Origin: Clostridia bacterium
Lineage (GTDB): Bacteria; Bacillota; Peptococcia; DRI-13; SM3-B62
Reading direction: 5' to 3'
DNA: 42,231 nucleotides
Assembly (NCBI GenBank): GCA_018433675.1
Contig: JAHDQS010000001.1
Coordinates: 1-42,231, forward strand
Under the pieces are notes generated by a model that was given only the letters and a program-made list of their open reading frames with translations, ran no database searches and was not told the DNA's origin. The translations under genes were made by a program, and so were the position numbers. The first letter of the stretch is position 1. Each line of letters starts with the position of its first letter. Of the stretch, positions 40,986 to 42,231 are shown piece after piece.

Positions 40986-42231
40986 ATGCGAATCTTAGAT
41001 ATGGGACCGCGAGTAATAACAGGAACACCAAACATGATTGTGTTTACTGTCTTTGCCTATGACAAAAAGGGTGTCAACCTTGTACTCGAAAACAACGACC
41101 AAACGAAAAGGTCTCCTATGAAAGAAGTAGCGCCACATGTCTATCAAGCTATTATCGAAAACCCCGCACCAAATTTGCTATACAGCTATGAATTGGATAA
41201 TCAGCGGGAATACCCCGACCCATATTCACACTTCCAGCCCTTTGGCGTGCACGGTCGTTCACAGGTAATAGACCATTTGTCATACAACTGGCAGACCTCA
41301 ACTTGGCAGGGCAAAAACCTGGAAGAACTGATTATCATGGAGATCCACATCGCTGCTTTCACGGAAGAAGGCACTTTTAAGGCCGCAGCGGAAAAGCTGG
41401 ATTATCTTTGCCATTTGGGAATAAACGCCCTTGAACTGATGCCTGTCACCCCAACCCCCGGCCGCTGGAACTGGGGTTATGACGGCACTTGTTTATTCAG
41501 TGTCAACTGTAACTACGGTAGCCCCGACGATTTAAAATACTTTATTGATTCTTGCCATCAAAGACAAATGACCGTCATTCTGGACGTCGTGTACAACCAT
41601 TTTGGCCCGGAAGGAACTTATTTGTCAGCCTTTGGCCCTTATTTTACCGACAAACATCATACTCCGTGGGGACCGGCGGTAAACTTCGACGATAACTACT
41701 GCGAGTACACACGAAAAATGATTTTGGATAATGTGGTTTTTTGGCTCGATACCTACCGTTTCGACGGCCTGCGCCTTGATGCCGTCCATGCCCTCAAGGA
41801 CACCTCCCATCCCCATATCCTGCAGGATATTAGCACTGTCGCAACAAGACTTGCCGCACAAAACAACCGCAAACTCTTTGTCATAGCGGAAAGTGATCAA
41901 AACGACAGAGTATTAATCTCCCCTGTCCGCGAGGGAGGCAAGGGCGTAGATGCCCAATGGATGGATGACTTTCACCACACCGTACATACCCTGCTGACAG
42001 GTGAAAGGGAAGGATATTATCAAGACTACGGCAAATTGGAGGATCTTAAAAAGGTCTACCAGAACTTTTTATATACCGGAGAGTTTTCTACCTACCTGCA
42101 AAAAAACAGGGGAACCGACGCTTCCCTGCATCTCGGAAAACAATTTGTTGTTTCCATCCAAAATCATGACCAAGTCGGTAACCGTGCTCATGGCGAGCGC
42201 CTCTCCTCCTTGGTCGAGTTCCCCTTTTTAA
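40986..42231 (+). CDS. treZ: Malto-oligosyltrehalose trehalohydrolase (partial, runs off the window)
   Basis: The frame is open from ATG 40986 (GGGAGGAAGG upstream) to the window end, 415 residues so far. It is a GH13 enzyme with region I DVVYNHFG (about 200-207), region II GLRLDAVHAL with nucleophile Asp265, region III VIAESD with acid/base Glu302, and region IV QNHDQVGN with Asp395. TreZ-specific features are PWGPAVNFDD and DAQWMDDFHHTVHT. TreZ releases trehalose from malto-oligosyltrehalose made by TreY, which should lie beyond the window. GlgB is a less likely alternative. Its promoter probably uses TTGACT (40930-40935) with a long 19-base spacer to TATTCT (40955-40960). Confidence 0.9.
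   Translation, partial: MRILDMGPRVITGTPNMIVFTVFAYDKKGVNLVLENNDQTKRSPMKEVAPHVYQAIIENPAPNLLYSYELDNQREYPDPYSHFQPFGVHGRSQVIDHLSYNWQTSTWQGKNLEELIIMEIHIAAFTEEGTFKAAAEKLDYLCHLGINALELMPVTPTPGRWNWGYDGTCLFSVNCNYGSPDDLKYFIDSCHQRQMTVILDVVYNHFGPEGTYLSAFGPYFTDKHHTPWGPAVNFDDNYCEYTRKMILDNVVFWLDTYRFDGLRLDAVHALKDTSHPHILQDISTVATRLAAQNNRKLFVIAESDQNDRVLISPVREGGKGVDAQWMDDFHHTVHTLLTGEREGYYQDYGKLEDLKKVYQNFLYTGEFSTYLQKNRGTDASLHLGKQFVVSIQNHDQVGNRAHGERLSSLVEFPFL

Noticed and set aside
1-42231. CRISPR arrays, tRNA and rRNA genes
   Set aside because: No regularly spaced repeats, tRNA cloverleaf or rRNA motif was recognised by eye. The tRNA genes found near spoIIE in B. subtilis are not present between the yabR-like gene and spoIIE.

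Overview
The window comes from the chromosome of an endospore-forming Firmicute, most likely an anaerobic member of the class Clostridia (Peptococcaceae-like). The evidence is a nearly complete copy of the conserved block known from Bacillus subtilis as ispE-purR-spoVG-glmU-prs-pth-fin-mfd-spoVT-mazG(yabN)-rqcP(yabO)-yabP-yabQ-divIC-yabR-spoIIE-tilS, here on the minus strand between about 34.2 kb and 8.1 kb. I cannot name the genus from sequence alone.

Layout. (1) 1-4.1 kb is a worn accessory region: the right end of an IS66-family element (to about 140), a surface-layer-homology (SLH) protein gene that seems to have lost its 5' end, gene debris, and an orphan AgrC-type GHKL histidine kinase that may also be 5'-truncated. 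(2) 4.0-8.1 kb, plus strand: two small AT-rich genes of unknown function, a YyaL-type thioredoxin-fold protein, an MntA-HepT toxin-antitoxin pair with its own sigma-A promoter, and a previously duplicated yyaL reduced to a 140-base remnant with a large internal deletion. (3) 8.1-14.3 kb, minus strand: tilS, spoIIE, a SPOCS-like unknown protein and a CotS-like protein whose kinase motifs are degenerate. (4) 14.3-15.7 kb: two flavodoxin-like FMN reductases placed between the yabR-like gene and the CotS-like gene, where B. subtilis has none. (5) 15.9-23.3 kb: yabR-like S1 gene, divIC, yabQ, yabP (with a 19-bp perfect hairpin reaching its ribosome binding site), a DksA/TraR-type zinc finger protein, a SpoIID-like lipoprotein, rqcP, hup, mazG, spoVT and a parvulin-type foldase lipoprotein. 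(6) 23.4-34.2 kb: mfd, fin, pth, prs, glmU, spoVG (with a good sigma-H promoter), purR, a MobA-like nucleotidyltransferase, a GntR/FadR regulator and ispE. (7) 34.2-42.2 kb: trkH and trkA (K+ uptake), a divergent ClC chloride/proton exchanger with an RCK_C tail, a two-PAS protein, and divergent treT and treZ genes for trehalose.

How the genes fit together. The central block joins housekeeping (PRPP synthesis, UDP-GlcNAc synthesis, peptidyl-tRNA recycling, ribosome rescue, transcription-coupled repair, isoprenoid synthesis, tRNA-Ile lysidinylation) with sporulation (SpoIIE, Fin, SpoVT, YabP, YabQ, SpoVG, a SpoIID-like protein and probable coat proteins). The right-hand block looks like osmotic adaptation: K+ import, anion/proton exchange and trehalose synthesis. 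No rRNA, tRNA or CRISPR array was recognised. Many starts were moved inward from the longest open frame to a codon with a proper ribosome binding site; this is stated where done. No gene-free stretch exceeds 300 bases; the longest (3868-4101, 7825-8056, 15681-15901, 22072-22346) are covered by the site entries. I did not find a convincing new defence or biosynthetic system. The best candidates for undescribed biology are the yabP hairpin, the SPOCS-like/pseudokinase pair upstream of spoIIE, and the two unknown genes at 4.1-4.8 kb.
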